Below, piece after piece: positions 1 through 6,276 of a stretch of DNA of 6,391 nucleotides. Numbering within the stretch: position 1 is the stretch's first letter; every line of letters begins with the position of its first letter. The stretch comes from Bacteroidota bacterium. Lineage in GTDB: Bacteria; Bacteroidota; Bacteroidia; Chitinophagales; Chitinophagaceae. The stretch lies in contig JAFDXS010000155.1 of the NCBI GenBank assembly GCA_018267795.1, positions 1 through 6,391 of the forward strand, in the 5' to 3' direction. The notes under the pieces were generated by a model, which ran no database searches, had not been told where the DNA came from, and saw nothing but the letters and a program-made list of their open reading frames with translations. Made by a program: the position numbers and the translations under genes.

Positions 1-1198
1 TACGGCTATCACGATAAGAGCGGGAGATATCATATTCATCAGAGAAGCCATTGCCGCCATGTATCTGCACTCCTTCATCCACCACATAATCCAGCGCTTC
101 AGAGCCTATCACCTTCAGTATAGCGCATTCTATGGCATACTCTTCGGCAGCCCCCAGCACGCTTTCATTTTCATGCTTGCCTGCAGCACGCAGTGCGTTT
201 TCCTTATCGTCTATCCACTTGGCAGTCCGGTACAGCGAGCTTTCAGAGGCAAAAACCCTTATCGCCATTTCTGCCAGCTTATGCTGTATGGCGCCAAACT
301 GTGCAATTGGTGTTTTAAACTGCTCGCGGGTAGCAGCATATCTTATGGTGGTATTCAGTGCTCTCTTAGCACCGCCCAGCGCAGCCGCGCACAGCTTCAG
401 GCGGCCAATGTTCAGGATGTTGAAGGCTATGATGTGCCCTTTGCCTATTTCACCCAGCAGGTTCTCCTTGGGCACCGCGCAGTTCTCAAAGAAAAGCTGC
501 CTTGTGCTGGAGCCTTTGATACCCATTTTATGCTCTTCTTCACCAAAGCTTAAGCCCGGTGTGTTGCGCTCAACTATAAAGGCAGAGAACTTATCTCCAT
601 CCACCTTTGCAAATACGGTGAACACATCGGCAAAGCCCGCATTAGTGATCCATATCTTCTGGCCGTTTATCACATACTGGCTTCCGTCAGCACTTAGTGT
701 AGCCGTAGTGCGTGCCCCCAGTGCATCAGAGCCTGATCCTGGTTCCGTAAGGGCATAAGCGCCCTTCATTTCGCCGGTAGCCAGCTTGGTAATGTATTTT
801 TGCTTTTGCTCTTCTGTGCCAAAGTAGAGTATAGGTAGCGAACCAATACCGTTATGCGCAGCCATAGCTACGGCAAAGGAGTGGCCACCACCAAGACATT
901 CATTGATCAGCGTGGCCGTTACAAAGTCTTTGCCCAGCCCGTTGTATTGTTCAGGAAATGAGGCCCCCAGCAATCCCAGTGCGCCGGCCTTGTCCAGCAG
1001 CGACTGCATTAGCCCCGGTTCCTGTGCATCTATAGCTACCAGGTGTGGAAGTACCTCTTTTTCAAGAAACTCCATGCACATCTGTTCTATCATTCTTTGT
1101 TCTTCGTTAAAGTCTTCCGGGGTAAAAGTATTGGCAGGTTCAGAAGGTTGTATCAGAAAGCCGCCACCTTGTATTGCTGCGAGTGTTTGTGTTTCCAT
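1..1198 (-). CDS. Acyl-CoA dehydrogenase, VLCAD-like, C-terminus cut by window edge
   Basis: This is an FAD-dependent acyl-CoA dehydrogenase, catalysing the first step of fatty acid beta-oxidation in the cytoplasm (acyl-CoA to trans-2-enoyl-CoA). I translated 399 codons from the ATG at 1198 with no stop before the left edge. Residues about 25-145 form the helical N-domain. The first family signature, ALTEPGSGSDALG, is at 149-161 and starts the beta domain, which ends near MGIKGSSTRQ (about 225-234). The second signature is at 378-397 (QIHGGNGF followed by SRSYRD). The frame stops at YRDSR, a few residues before the expected EGT motif that carries the catalytic glutamate in VLCAD/MCAD-type enzymes, so the active-site base cannot be seen. 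The N-terminus with GGGFLIQPS resembles Bacteroidota enzymes of roughly 600 residues, which suggests about a third is missing. An AGGA lies about 12 bases before the ATG. The gene is divergent from the hydrolase. Exact chain-length specificity is inference. Confidence 0.95.
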   Translation of the reverse strand, partial: METQTLAAIQGGGFLIQPSEPANTFTPEDFNEEQRMIEQMCMEFLEKEVLPHLVAIDAQEPGLMQSLLDKAGALGLLGASFPEQYNGLGKDFVTATLINECLGGGHSFAVAMAAHNGIGSLPILYFGTEEQKQKYITKLATGEMKGAYALTEPGSGSDALGARTTATLSADGSQYVINGQKIWITNAGFADVFTVFAKVDGDKFSAFIVERNTPGLSFGEEEHKMGIKGSSTRQLFFENCAVPKENLLGEIGKGHIIAFNILNIGRLKLCAAALGGAKRALNTTIRYAATREQFKTPIAQFGAIQHKLAEMAIRVFASESSLYRTAKWIDDKENALRAAGKHENESVLGAAEEYAIECAILKVIGSEALDYVVDEGVQIHGGNGFSDEYDISRSYRDSR

Positions 1199-1317
1199 AT
1201 CGAAAAAATCCTTTTACTAAAGCTAAAGAGAAAATGAGTTTGACATTGTTAAATTACTAAGAAAAAAGCGCAGCTAAATTCATAATTTTAGAATAGGGTA
1301 TAGAGCGTAACAATTGT
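1199..1317. other. Divergent intergenic region between acyl-CoA dehydrogenase and hydrolase
   Basis: This 119-base AT-rich gap must carry the start signals of two divergent genes. On the minus strand there is TAGCTTTA (1225-1218), and on the plus strand TAATTTTA (1283-1290). Each matches the Bacteroidota -7 element TAnnTTTG at all but its last base. Neither has a TTG at the expected distance of about 19 bases upstream, so both are weak promoter candidates. A perfect palindrome, ACAATTGT, sits at 1310-1317 directly before the hydrolase ATG. I see no small gene or terminator hairpin here. Confidence 0.4.
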
Positions 1318-2124
1318 ATGGCAGCATCGGGATTTATAACACTGGAGCAGGGCGCATTGCATTATCTGAAGATGGGTAGCGGTAGCCGGCTGCTCATTGC
1401 TTTTCATGGCTATGGTAACGAGGCTGCTATTTTCACCCCTTTTATAAAGTACCTGGAGAATGACTTTACCATATACAGCATAGATCTGCCGCATCATGGC
1501 AAGAGCAAATGGAAAAAGAGCCTTCCCCTTGAGGTAAGCGACCTAACAAACCTGGTAAAGCAATTGAGAAAAGAAACAGGAGTAAAAAAGGTATCCCTGA
1601 TGGGCTATAGCATGGGCGGCAGGGTATGCCTCACCATCATAGAGCACATGCCCAGCCTCATTGATAAGGTGCTGCTCATGGCCCCTGATGGACTTGTATT
1701 TAGCCCGCTGTATTACTTTGCGACAGAGAACTTCATAGGGAAAAGGATATTTAAACATTTCCTTACAAAGCCAGAACGGTACATGCGCTTTATTGATAAA
1801 ATGAGAGAGAAAAAGTGGCTTGATGAATCCCGATACAAATTCGCCACTTGGTACCTGCAATCAGAAAAGGATCGGGATTTCCTGCTGCGCGTCTGGCCCG
1901 GACTAAGAAAAATAGTACCCAATTTGAAGAAATTAAAGATGCTTATTAACGAATGCGCCATACCCATGCATATATTTATGGGCGCTTATGACAGGGTGAT
2001 ACCTGTTGCAAATGCAGAGCGCTTTAAAAAAGGCTTAAAAAGCGTACATGTGCACGTAATGGAGAAAGGGCATCGTACATTTGATGCTGAAACAATACCA
2101 TATATGGCTAAGTGCCTTTTATAA
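1318..2124 (+). CDS. Alpha/beta hydrolase
   Basis: This 268-residue protein is a complete alpha/beta-fold hydrolase of the usual single-domain length, without a signal peptide, so probably cytoplasmic or peripheral to the membrane. The oxyanion-hole motif HGYG is at 30-33, the strand-turn segment DLPHHG at 56-61, the nucleophile elbow GYSMGG at 96-101 (Ser98), the likely acid Asp225 in GAYDRVIP, and the catalytic histidine His252 in GHRTF. The full triad is therefore present. The cap region (about 130-205) is rich in Lys, Arg and aromatic residues, which would suit an acidic or membrane-associated substrate; that is inference. The substrate cannot be read from the sequence: esterase, lipase and thioesterase roles are all possible. 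The stop is 6 bases before the glycosyltransferase start, so the two are very likely co-transcribed. No good Shine-Dalgarno precedes the ATG, as is common in Bacteroidota. Confidence 0.92.
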   Translation: MAASGFITLEQGALHYLKMGSGSRLLIAFHGYGNEAAIFTPFIKYLENDFTIYSIDLPHHGKSKWKKSLPLEVSDLTNLVKQLRKETGVKKVSLMGYSMGGRVCLTIIEHMPSLIDKVLLMAPDGLVFSPLYYFATENFIGKRIFKHFLTKPERYMRFIDKMREKKWLDESRYKFATWYLQSEKDRDFLLRVWPGLRKIVPNLKKLKMLINECAIPMHIFMGAYDRVIPVANAERFKKGLKSVHVHVMEKGHRTFDAETIPYMAKCLL

Positions 2125-2130
2125 CAAGAG

Positions 2131-3270
2131 ATGCCAGCGCTAATAATAGTTTCCATTTTACTGACGCTTAGCTACATAGTCCTTATGGTACTGTACCGTA
2201 TAGGCTGGCAACGACAGCCTGATGTTGCATTGCCTGACAGTTATGAGCCTGCTACAAGCGTCGCGGTTATTATACCTGCAAGGAACGAGGCCGGAAATAT
2301 TGAGCAATGCATCAATGCTATACTTGCACAAGACTATCCCAAAGATCTTCTGGAAATAATAGTTATCGACGACCATTCTACCGATAACACGTATGAGATT
2401 GTAAATGGCTATGGGAGTGCGGTAAGGTGTCTAAAGCTTGCATCCTATATACAGGAAGGCGAAACACTCACCGCATTTAAGAAAAAGGCACTTAGTATCG
2501 GTATTGCTCACAGCAAGGACAACCTTATAGTTACTACAGACGCCGACTGCATTGCAAAGCCCGGATGGCTCAGGAACATAGCCGCTATATATGAAAGAGA
2601 GCAGCCTGTTATGATAGTAGCGCCGGTAGATTTCACTTCGAATGGTAGCTTATTGCAAACCTTTCAATCCATAGACTTCATGAGTATGCAGGGCATTACC
2701 GCTGCTGCGTATAACATGAAGCTGGGCAATATGAGTAACGGCGCCAATCTTGCTTTTAGTAGGCAGGCATTCGATGCGGTGGATGGCTACAAGGGCATCG
2801 ATCACCTTGCCTCCGGCGACGATTACCTGCTCATGATGAAGCTGCAGCAGGCGTTCCCCGGAAGAATTAGTTATCTAAAGTCAAAGGATGCTATAGTAAG
2901 CACAAGCCCCCAGGAAAGCTGGAACGGCTTTATCCAGCAGCGTATAAGATGGGCATCAAAATCAGGTAAATACAAGGATGATAAGTTGACAACCATATTG
3001 ATCTTAGTTTATTTATTCAACTTTCTGTTTTTAGCTTTAGTTATAGCTGCTTTTTTTAAGGCTGTTCTATGGGCTGTTGTTATGGCTGCATTGGCGTTGA
3101 AGATAGTAGCGGAGCTTTATTTCCTGGCACCTGTGGCGAGGTTTTTTAAAAAGGAAATGCAATTGAAATACTTTGTACTGCTTCAGCCATTGCACATTGC
3201 ATACATCATAGTTGCAGGCTTTTTAGGCTTTGCAGGTGTTTATAAATGGAAAGGCAGGATAAGTAAATAA
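2131..3270 (+). CDS. Membrane-anchored family 2 glycosyltransferase
   Basis: This 379-residue GT-A fold glycosyltransferase belongs to the GT2 group and should transfer a sugar from a nucleotide-sugar donor on the cytoplasmic face of the inner membrane. One transmembrane helix lies at about 3-22 and two or three more at about 288-308, 310-330 and 350-370. Between them sit the catalytic signatures: PARNE at 49-53, a nucleotide-binding Asp pair at 80-81 (IDDHSTD), the metal-binding DAD at 137-139, an SGDD motif at 228-231 in the place of the catalytic-base motif, and QQRIRW at 269-274. The last contains QxxRW, typical of synthase-like GT2 enzymes that can act processively. Donor and acceptor are unknown: an envelope polysaccharide or a membrane glycolipid are the natural options. 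It follows the hydrolase after 6 bases and has no promoter of its own in that gap. The start is supported by the immediately hydrophobic N-terminus. Confidence 0.93.
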   Translation: MPALIIVSILLTLSYIVLMVLYRIGWQRQPDVALPDSYEPATSVAVIIPARNEAGNIEQCINAILAQDYPKDLLEIIVIDDHSTDNTYEIVNGYGSAVRCLKLASYIQEGETLTAFKKKALSIGIAHSKDNLIVTTDADCIAKPGWLRNIAAIYEREQPVMIVAPVDFTSNGSLLQTFQSIDFMSMQGITAAAYNMKLGNMSNGANLAFSRQAFDAVDGYKGIDHLASGDDYLLMMKLQQAFPGRISYLKSKDAIVSTSPQESWNGFIQQRIRWASKSGKYKDDKLTTILILVYLFNFLFLALVIAAFFKAVLWAVVMAALALKIVAELYFLAPVARFFKKEMQLKYFVLLQPLHIAYIIVAGFLGFAGVYKWKGRISK

Positions 3271-3286
3271 ACTAGGCAGAAAACAA

Positions 3287-3294
3287 TACTTTTG
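3287..3294 (+). promoter_or_regulatory. Candidate Bacteroidota -7 element for the small membrane protein
   Basis: The octamer TACTTTTG matches the Bacteroidota -7 consensus TAnnTTTG exactly. It is in the 44-base gap after the glycosyltransferase stop and 20 bases before the next ATG, so a transcript would start near 3300 with a leader of about 15 bases. No TTG is present at the usual -33 distance, which lowers confidence. If real, it separates the small gene from the hydrolase-glycosyltransferase unit. Confidence 0.5.
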
Positions 3295-3314
3295 TACAAC
3301 GTAAAAAGACTATT

Positions 3315-3722
3315 ATGCGCAAAGCGATCTTCATTTCTATAGTCATTATTTTACTTGCAGTTACGGGATACACTTACTGGTTTTATTATAATCCTTACAG
3401 TGATGGATATAGAGAAGGGGTGCTTCAAAAGTTTTCAAGAAGGGGAAATATTTTTAAAACGTATGAAGGTGAATTAGTGCAACTAGGTTTTGGGCAACGC
3501 AATACGGGTGTACTTAATTCCAACTACTTTTACTTTAGCGTTACCGATAGAACCATAGCCGATTCACTGCAGCAATGTATGGGGAAAGCAGTGAGGTTAC
3601 ATTACATACAATACCGCAGAAGCCTTCCCTGGCGTGGTGATAACTACAATGGCAAAAACTCTGACAATGGCCAGTATATGGTTGATCAGATATCAAACGT
3701 AACTAACACCAACGCTTATTAA
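3315..3722 (+). CDS. Small membrane-anchored or exported protein, function unknown
   Basis: This 135-residue protein has one strongly hydrophobic segment at about 4-22 after a short basic start (MRKAIF), which is an uncleaved membrane anchor or a signal peptide; no lipobox cysteine is present. The rest is polar and aromatic-rich, probably in the periplasm. The segment YSDGYREGVLQKFSRRG (about 28-44), followed by IFKTYEGEL and later FYFSVTD, LHY and LPWRGD, resembles a widespread Bacteroidota family of roughly this size. From memory, members are sometimes labelled 6-phosphogluconate dehydrogenase; nothing here supports that enzyme, since there is no Rossmann motif and the protein is far too short. 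I do not assign a function. The gene has its own -7-like element upstream, and its stop codon overlaps that of the convergent methyltransferase. Confidence 0.85.
   Translation: MRKAIFISIVIILLAVTGYTYWFYYNPYSDGYREGVLQKFSRRGNIFKTYEGELVQLGFGQRNTGVLNSNYFYFSVTDRTIADSLQQCMGKAVRLHYIQYRRSLPWRGDNYNGKNSDNGQYMVDQISNVTNTNAY
3719..3722. other. Overlapping stop codons of convergent genes in one TTAA
   Basis: The plus-strand small protein ends with TAA at 3720-3722, and the minus-strand methyltransferase ends with TAA read from 3721 to 3719. Both stops are contained in the self-complementary tetramer TTAA. There is no intergenic space for a shared terminator, so transcripts of each gene must enter the 3' end of the other. 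Confidence 0.95.
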
Positions 3723-4423
3723 GCTAATAGCAGAAATACAGCGGGAGCTTTGCCTAATACAGGTATATCCTTTTTCCAATCCGCTACAGTTTTGGTTTTA
3801 ATATAAGCATCCGGCGCGGAAATGTTTTTAGCAATGCATAGCCTTGTGCTATCCTGGCAATGCTTCAGCAGGTCTGCAATAAGTGCATCATTTCGATAAG
3901 GTGTTTCTATAAATAGCTGTGTCTGATTTTCCTTTCGTGACAATACTTCCAGTGCCTTAATCGTCTGGCTGCGTTCAGGATCTTTTACTGGCAGGTAGCC
4001 ATTGAAACAAAATTTTTGCCCGTTAAGCCCCGATGCCATGAGTGCGAGGATCAGGGAATTGGGACCTGTTAAGGGCACCACGCTTGCGTCAATACTGTGG
4101 GCTACTTTAGCCAACTCAGCCCCGGGGTCTGCTATGCCCGGGCAGCCTGCTTCGCTTAGTACTCCCACTTTATGCCCTTCTTTTAGCCATCTCTTTAGCA
4201 GCGATATATCTGCACCTTCATGCTTGTCTATTTCTGAAAAACTTAGGTTATCTATTATTATCGAGGGGTGCAGGGACTTGAGAAAGCGTCTTGCTGTACG
4301 CAGATTTTCTACGAAATAGTGCTGTATTTGCAGTGTGTGGGTACTTATCTCTTCCGGCAGGGTGTATAGCGCTGCATCAGCTATAGGAATAGGAATGAGA
4401 TATAGTGAGCCTGTGGTTTGCAT
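3719..4423 (-). CDS. SAM-dependent methyltransferase, RsmI-like (tetrapyrrole methylase fold)
   Basis: This 234-residue protein belongs to the tetrapyrrole-methylase superfamily and is closest in pattern to RsmI, which 2'-O-methylates C1402 of 16S rRNA. The N-terminus GSLYLIPIPIAD (5-16) takes the place of the RsmI LYxVATPIGN strand. SEAGCPGIADPG at 90-101 matches the RsmI DAGTPxISDPG loop. GPNSLILALMASGL at 120-133 and the NGYLP turn at 141-145 are further family blocks, and IETPYRN at 172-178 corresponds to the RsmI E(S/T)PHR region. It is about 50 residues shorter than E. coli RsmI (286), missing mainly the C-terminal part, and several motif residues differ. It may be a Bacteroidota paralogue with another target rather than true RsmI, so no symbol is given. 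It is divergent from the DNA glycosylase by 56 bases and convergent with the small membrane protein. Confidence 0.85.
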   Translation of the reverse strand: MQTTGSLYLIPIPIADAALYTLPEEISTHTLQIQHYFVENLRTARRFLKSLHPSIIIDNLSFSEIDKHEGADISLLKRWLKEGHKVGVLSEAGCPGIADPGAELAKVAHSIDASVVPLTGPNSLILALMASGLNGQKFCFNGYLPVKDPERSQTIKALEVLSRKENQTQLFIETPYRNDALIADLLKHCQDSTRLCIAKNISAPDAYIKTKTVADWKKDIPVLGKAPAVFLLLA

Positions 4424-4442
4424 GAGGGAATAAAAATACTGT

Positions 4443-4474
4443 TTGTTATGAAATAGAAAGCATCCGTATCTTCA
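4443..4474 (+). promoter_or_regulatory. Weak candidate promoter for the DNA glycosylase
   Basis: A TTG at 4443-4445 is followed after 21 bases by TATCTTCA (4467-4474), which fits six of eight positions of the Bacteroidota TAnnTTTG consensus. The predicted transcript start would fall at or next to the glycosylase ATG at 4480, implying a very short or absent leader. The element lies in the 56-base gap shared with the divergent methyltransferase. The match is modest, so this is a suggestion only. Confidence 0.25.
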
Positions 4475-4479
4475 TAGTT

Positions 4480-5085
4480 ATGATATTGCCGGAATCGTTT
4501 TATAGTCGAAAAGACGTGGTAAAGATAGCTCAGGAATTATTGGGTAAAGTACTGGTTACAGAATTTAATGGTGTGCATACTGCCGGGATGATAACCGAAA
4601 CAGAGGCCTATGCAGGTGCTGCAGATAAGGCATCTCACGCATTTGGCAACAGGCGTACGCGACGTACTGAGGTGATGTACGGTCATGGTGGGATAGCGTA
4701 TGTGTACTTGTGCTATGGTATTCATCATTTGTTTAATGTAGTAACTAATTTGCAGGATGTACCTCATGCTATATTGATACGCGCAGTAGAGCCATTGGAA
4801 GGCATAGAAACTATGCTGGAGCGCAGGGGGAAAGATATATTACGGCCATCACTTACTGCGGGGCCAGGAGCTATGAGCATGGCTCTTGGTATACACAGCA
4901 GCCATACAGGGTTATCTTTACAAGGGCCGGAGATTTTCATAGAGGATAGGGGGATTAAGGTTAATAAAAAAAATATAGTGGCGGCAACCAGAGTAGGGGT
5001 AGCTTATGCCCAGGACGATGCCTATTTGCCGTATAGATTTTATATAAAAGATAATAAGTACGTAAGTAAAGGGAAAGGCTTATAA
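4480..5085 (+). CDS. DNA-3-methyladenine glycosylase, AAG/MPG family
   Basis: This 201-residue protein is a monofunctional base-excision repair glycosylase of the AAG/MPG fold (sometimes named Mpg or type II 3-methyladenine glycosylase). It removes alkylated and deaminated purines such as 3-methyladenine and hypoxanthine from DNA. Aligned by eye with human AAG, all key residues are kept: ETEAY at 40-44 holds Glu42 (human catalytic Glu125) and Tyr44 (Tyr127), His53 matches His136, Tyr76 matches Tyr159 (base stacking), Tyr79 matches Tyr162 (DNA intercalation), Asn86 matches Asn169, and Arg101 matches Arg182. RAVEPLEG at 101-108 is a family block. Length is typical for bacterial members. The ATG at 4480 is chosen because the protein then begins LPESFY, as in homologues, and the nearest upstream ATG (4448) hits a stop after two codons. 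No Shine-Dalgarno is visible. Confidence 0.96.
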   Translation: MILPESFYSRKDVVKIAQELLGKVLVTEFNGVHTAGMITETEAYAGAADKASHAFGNRRTRRTEVMYGHGGIAYVYLCYGIHHLFNVVTNLQDVPHAILIRAVEPLEGIETMLERRGKDILRPSLTAGPGAMSMALGIHSSHTGLSLQGPEIFIEDRGIKVNKKNIVAATRVGVAYAQDDAYLPYRFYIKDNKYVSKGKGL

Positions 5086-5089
5086 AATG

Positions 5090-5116
5090 AGAAACCGGTC
5101 ATTATGACCGGTTTCT
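5090..5116. terminator. Bidirectional hairpin terminator between DNA glycosylase and porP/sprF-like gene
   Basis: Bases 5090-5101 (AGAAACCGGTCA) and 5105-5116 (TGACCGGTTTCT) form a perfect 12-bp stem around the 3-base loop TTA; if the innermost A-T pair stays open the loop is ATTAT. The hairpin begins 4 bases after the glycosylase stop and 24 bases beyond the porP/sprF-like stop on the other strand. T-rich tracts follow on both sides (TTTGTATT on plus, CATTTTAT on minus), so it can serve both convergent genes, although neither tract is a long pure U run. Confidence 0.88.
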
Positions 5117-5140
5117 TTGTATTGAATATGTTTACCAGAA

Positions 5141-6178
5141 TTAGAACTTAGGACAAGCGAAGTTGTATGTAGGTGAAGATTCGCGGTGGTTGATGCAACC
5201 GTTGTAGATGAAAGTGATTTCATAAGCACCTGCACCATTTGTAGCCGGAGTAAAGTTAGATACGTTCACGTCGTAGCTAAGGCCGAACTGCATTTTAGAA
5301 TACTGGAAGCCAACATAAGGAGAAACAGCATCCTGATAACGATACCAGCCACCCAGATAAAGAATAGTGTTCTTCTGGAATTCTGCATCGTGACCTGGGT
5401 TAAGTACGAAACCAACCGCAGCGCCCAGCATTACTTCTGAAGCAGAAGCCTGTGTCTGGTACAAACCGCTTGCATATAATACGATATCTTCATTCAGGTC
5501 GAACGAACCGCCTAAGTAAGCAGTTTCGCGAGAGTGAATCTGAGAATTACCGTTTAGAAAAGTTTCAACAGGCTGAGTGAGGTGGTAATAAGAAATACCA
5601 GCATAAGCAGTAGCATGTTCTGATATGTGACCAGAGTACATAGCGCCGATATTGAAATCGGTGTAAGTAAGCTGTGCGTTACCAAATACTTCATTTGTAT
5701 TGAAATCAGGTTGACCAGAGAAAGGATTGTACTGATCTTCAAATTTCAATTTGTTGAAATCGAGTGTTTTTTCAACCAGGAAGCCTTGAGCGCCAAAAGA
5801 GATAGTATTCTGGCGATCTTTACCGAAAGCATGGTGATATGCTAACGAAAGACCAACTGTAGTATTCTGTAAACCACCGAGACCAGATTTATCGTATACG
5901 CCGAGTATACCGATACCGAGGGCGTCACCTTCGCGTAGTTTATTTTTCAGGGTAGCCATATCGAAAGACACGGTACCTGTAACGTAAGGATTGTTTGAAA
6001 CACTAGACCACTGAGAGCGATAGTTAGCAGCAACGCGCAAATCGCATTGAGTAAGGCCAGTGAGCGCCGGATTTAAAGTGAGCGGTGATGTGAAATATTG
6101 AGTAAAGTGTACGTCCTGGGCCATCAACGAACTCGTGAACATCATTGCAGCACCTACCCCTAGTAATATTTTCTTCAT
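5141..6178 (-). CDS. PorP/SprF family type IX secretion/gliding outer-membrane protein
   Basis: This 345-residue protein is a complete PorP/SprF family member, an outer-membrane beta-barrel of Bacteroidota linked to type IX secretion and gliding motility. A signal peptide is clear: basic MKK, a hydrophobic stretch and a probable cut after MA (residue 20). The mature protein opens with DVHFTQYFTSPLTLNPALTG (22-41), the family hallmark, followed by RVAANYRSQW. Alternating aromatic and polar strands run to the end, which closes with the typical NGC...CPKF tail (Cys328 and Cys342; a third Cys is at 45). Known SprF partners a specific cargo adhesin, but no large C-terminal-domain or PKD-repeat cargo gene adjoins this copy; its neighbours are upp and a repair enzyme. 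It is therefore probably one of several paralogues in the genome. It likely has its own promoter upstream (6219-6248) and ends at the shared hairpin. Confidence 0.95.
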   Translation of the reverse strand: MKKILLGVGAAMMFTSSLMAQDVHFTQYFTSPLTLNPALTGLTQCDLRVAANYRSQWSSVSNNPYVTGTVSFDMATLKNKLREGDALGIGILGVYDKSGLGGLQNTTVGLSLAYHHAFGKDRQNTISFGAQGFLVEKTLDFNKLKFEDQYNPFSGQPDFNTNEVFGNAQLTYTDFNIGAMYSGHISEHATAYAGISYYHLTQPVETFLNGNSQIHSRETAYLGGSFDLNEDIVLYASGLYQTQASASEVMLGAAVGFVLNPGHDAEFQKNTILYLGGWYRYQDAVSPYVGFQYSKMQFGLSYDVNVSNFTPATNGAGAYEITFIYNGCINHRESSPTYNFACPKF

Positions 6179-6218
6179 CTGGAAACGTTTATTAAATGTT
6201 TAAGAAATTTTCTGAAAG

Positions 6219-6248
6219 CAAAATAAGTCAAATATTATTACTATGCAA
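6219..6248 (-). promoter_or_regulatory. Candidate Bacteroidota promoter of the porP/sprF-like gene
   Basis: Read on the minus strand, TTG at 6248-6246 is followed by exactly 19 bases and then TTATTTTG at 6226-6219, seven of eight matches to TAnnTTTG. This spacing is the one reported for strong Bacteroidota promoters. Transcription would start near 6213, leaving a leader of about 35 bases before the ATG at 6178. It would let the gene be expressed independently of upp, whose stop is 98 bases upstream. Confidence 0.5.
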
Positions 6249-6268
6249 GACATGGTGAAATAATATTT
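6230..6268. repeat. AT-only inverted repeat, two perfect 10-base arms
   Basis: AAATATTATT (6230-6239) and AATAATATTT (6259-6268) are exact reverse complements separated by 19 bases. One arm lies inside the spacer of the candidate promoter and the other just upstream of its TTG, so the repeat brackets the -33 element. It could be an operator for a dimeric regulator or a weak terminator for upp. AT-only arms of this length can also occur by chance in AT-rich gaps. Confidence 0.5.
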
Positions 6269-6276
6269 TAGTTGGG

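Noticed and set aside
59..758. Two long overlapping plus-strand open frames (59-553 and 132-758)
   Set aside because: They are antisense to the acyl-CoA dehydrogenase, whose frame carries both family signatures, and their translations show no recognisable domain.
1218..1225. TAGCTTTA as the firm promoter of the acyl-CoA dehydrogenase
   Set aside because: It fits the -7 consensus in all but one base but has no TTG at the proper distance, so it is only mentioned as weak.
903..1237. Plus-strand open frames at 903-1220 and 1043-1237
   Set aside because: They are shadows of the acyl-CoA dehydrogenase N-terminus; serine- and cysteine-rich low-complexity translation with no family motif.
1543..1967. 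Minus-strand open frames inside the hydrolase
   Set aside because: They overlap a complete alpha/beta hydrolase with an intact catalytic triad and have no supporting motif.
3315..3722. Annotation of the small protein as 6-phosphogluconate dehydrogenase
   Set aside because: It has a membrane anchor, is only 135 residues long and lacks any nucleotide-binding motif, so the enzyme name is not supported.
4002..4319. Plus-strand 105-residue open frame
   Set aside because: It is antisense to the RsmI-like methyltransferase, whose conserved blocks cover the same bases.
5186..5845. Plus-strand open frames antisense to the porP/sprF-like gene
   Set aside because: The minus-strand protein has a signal peptide and family start and end motifs; the plus-strand frames have none.
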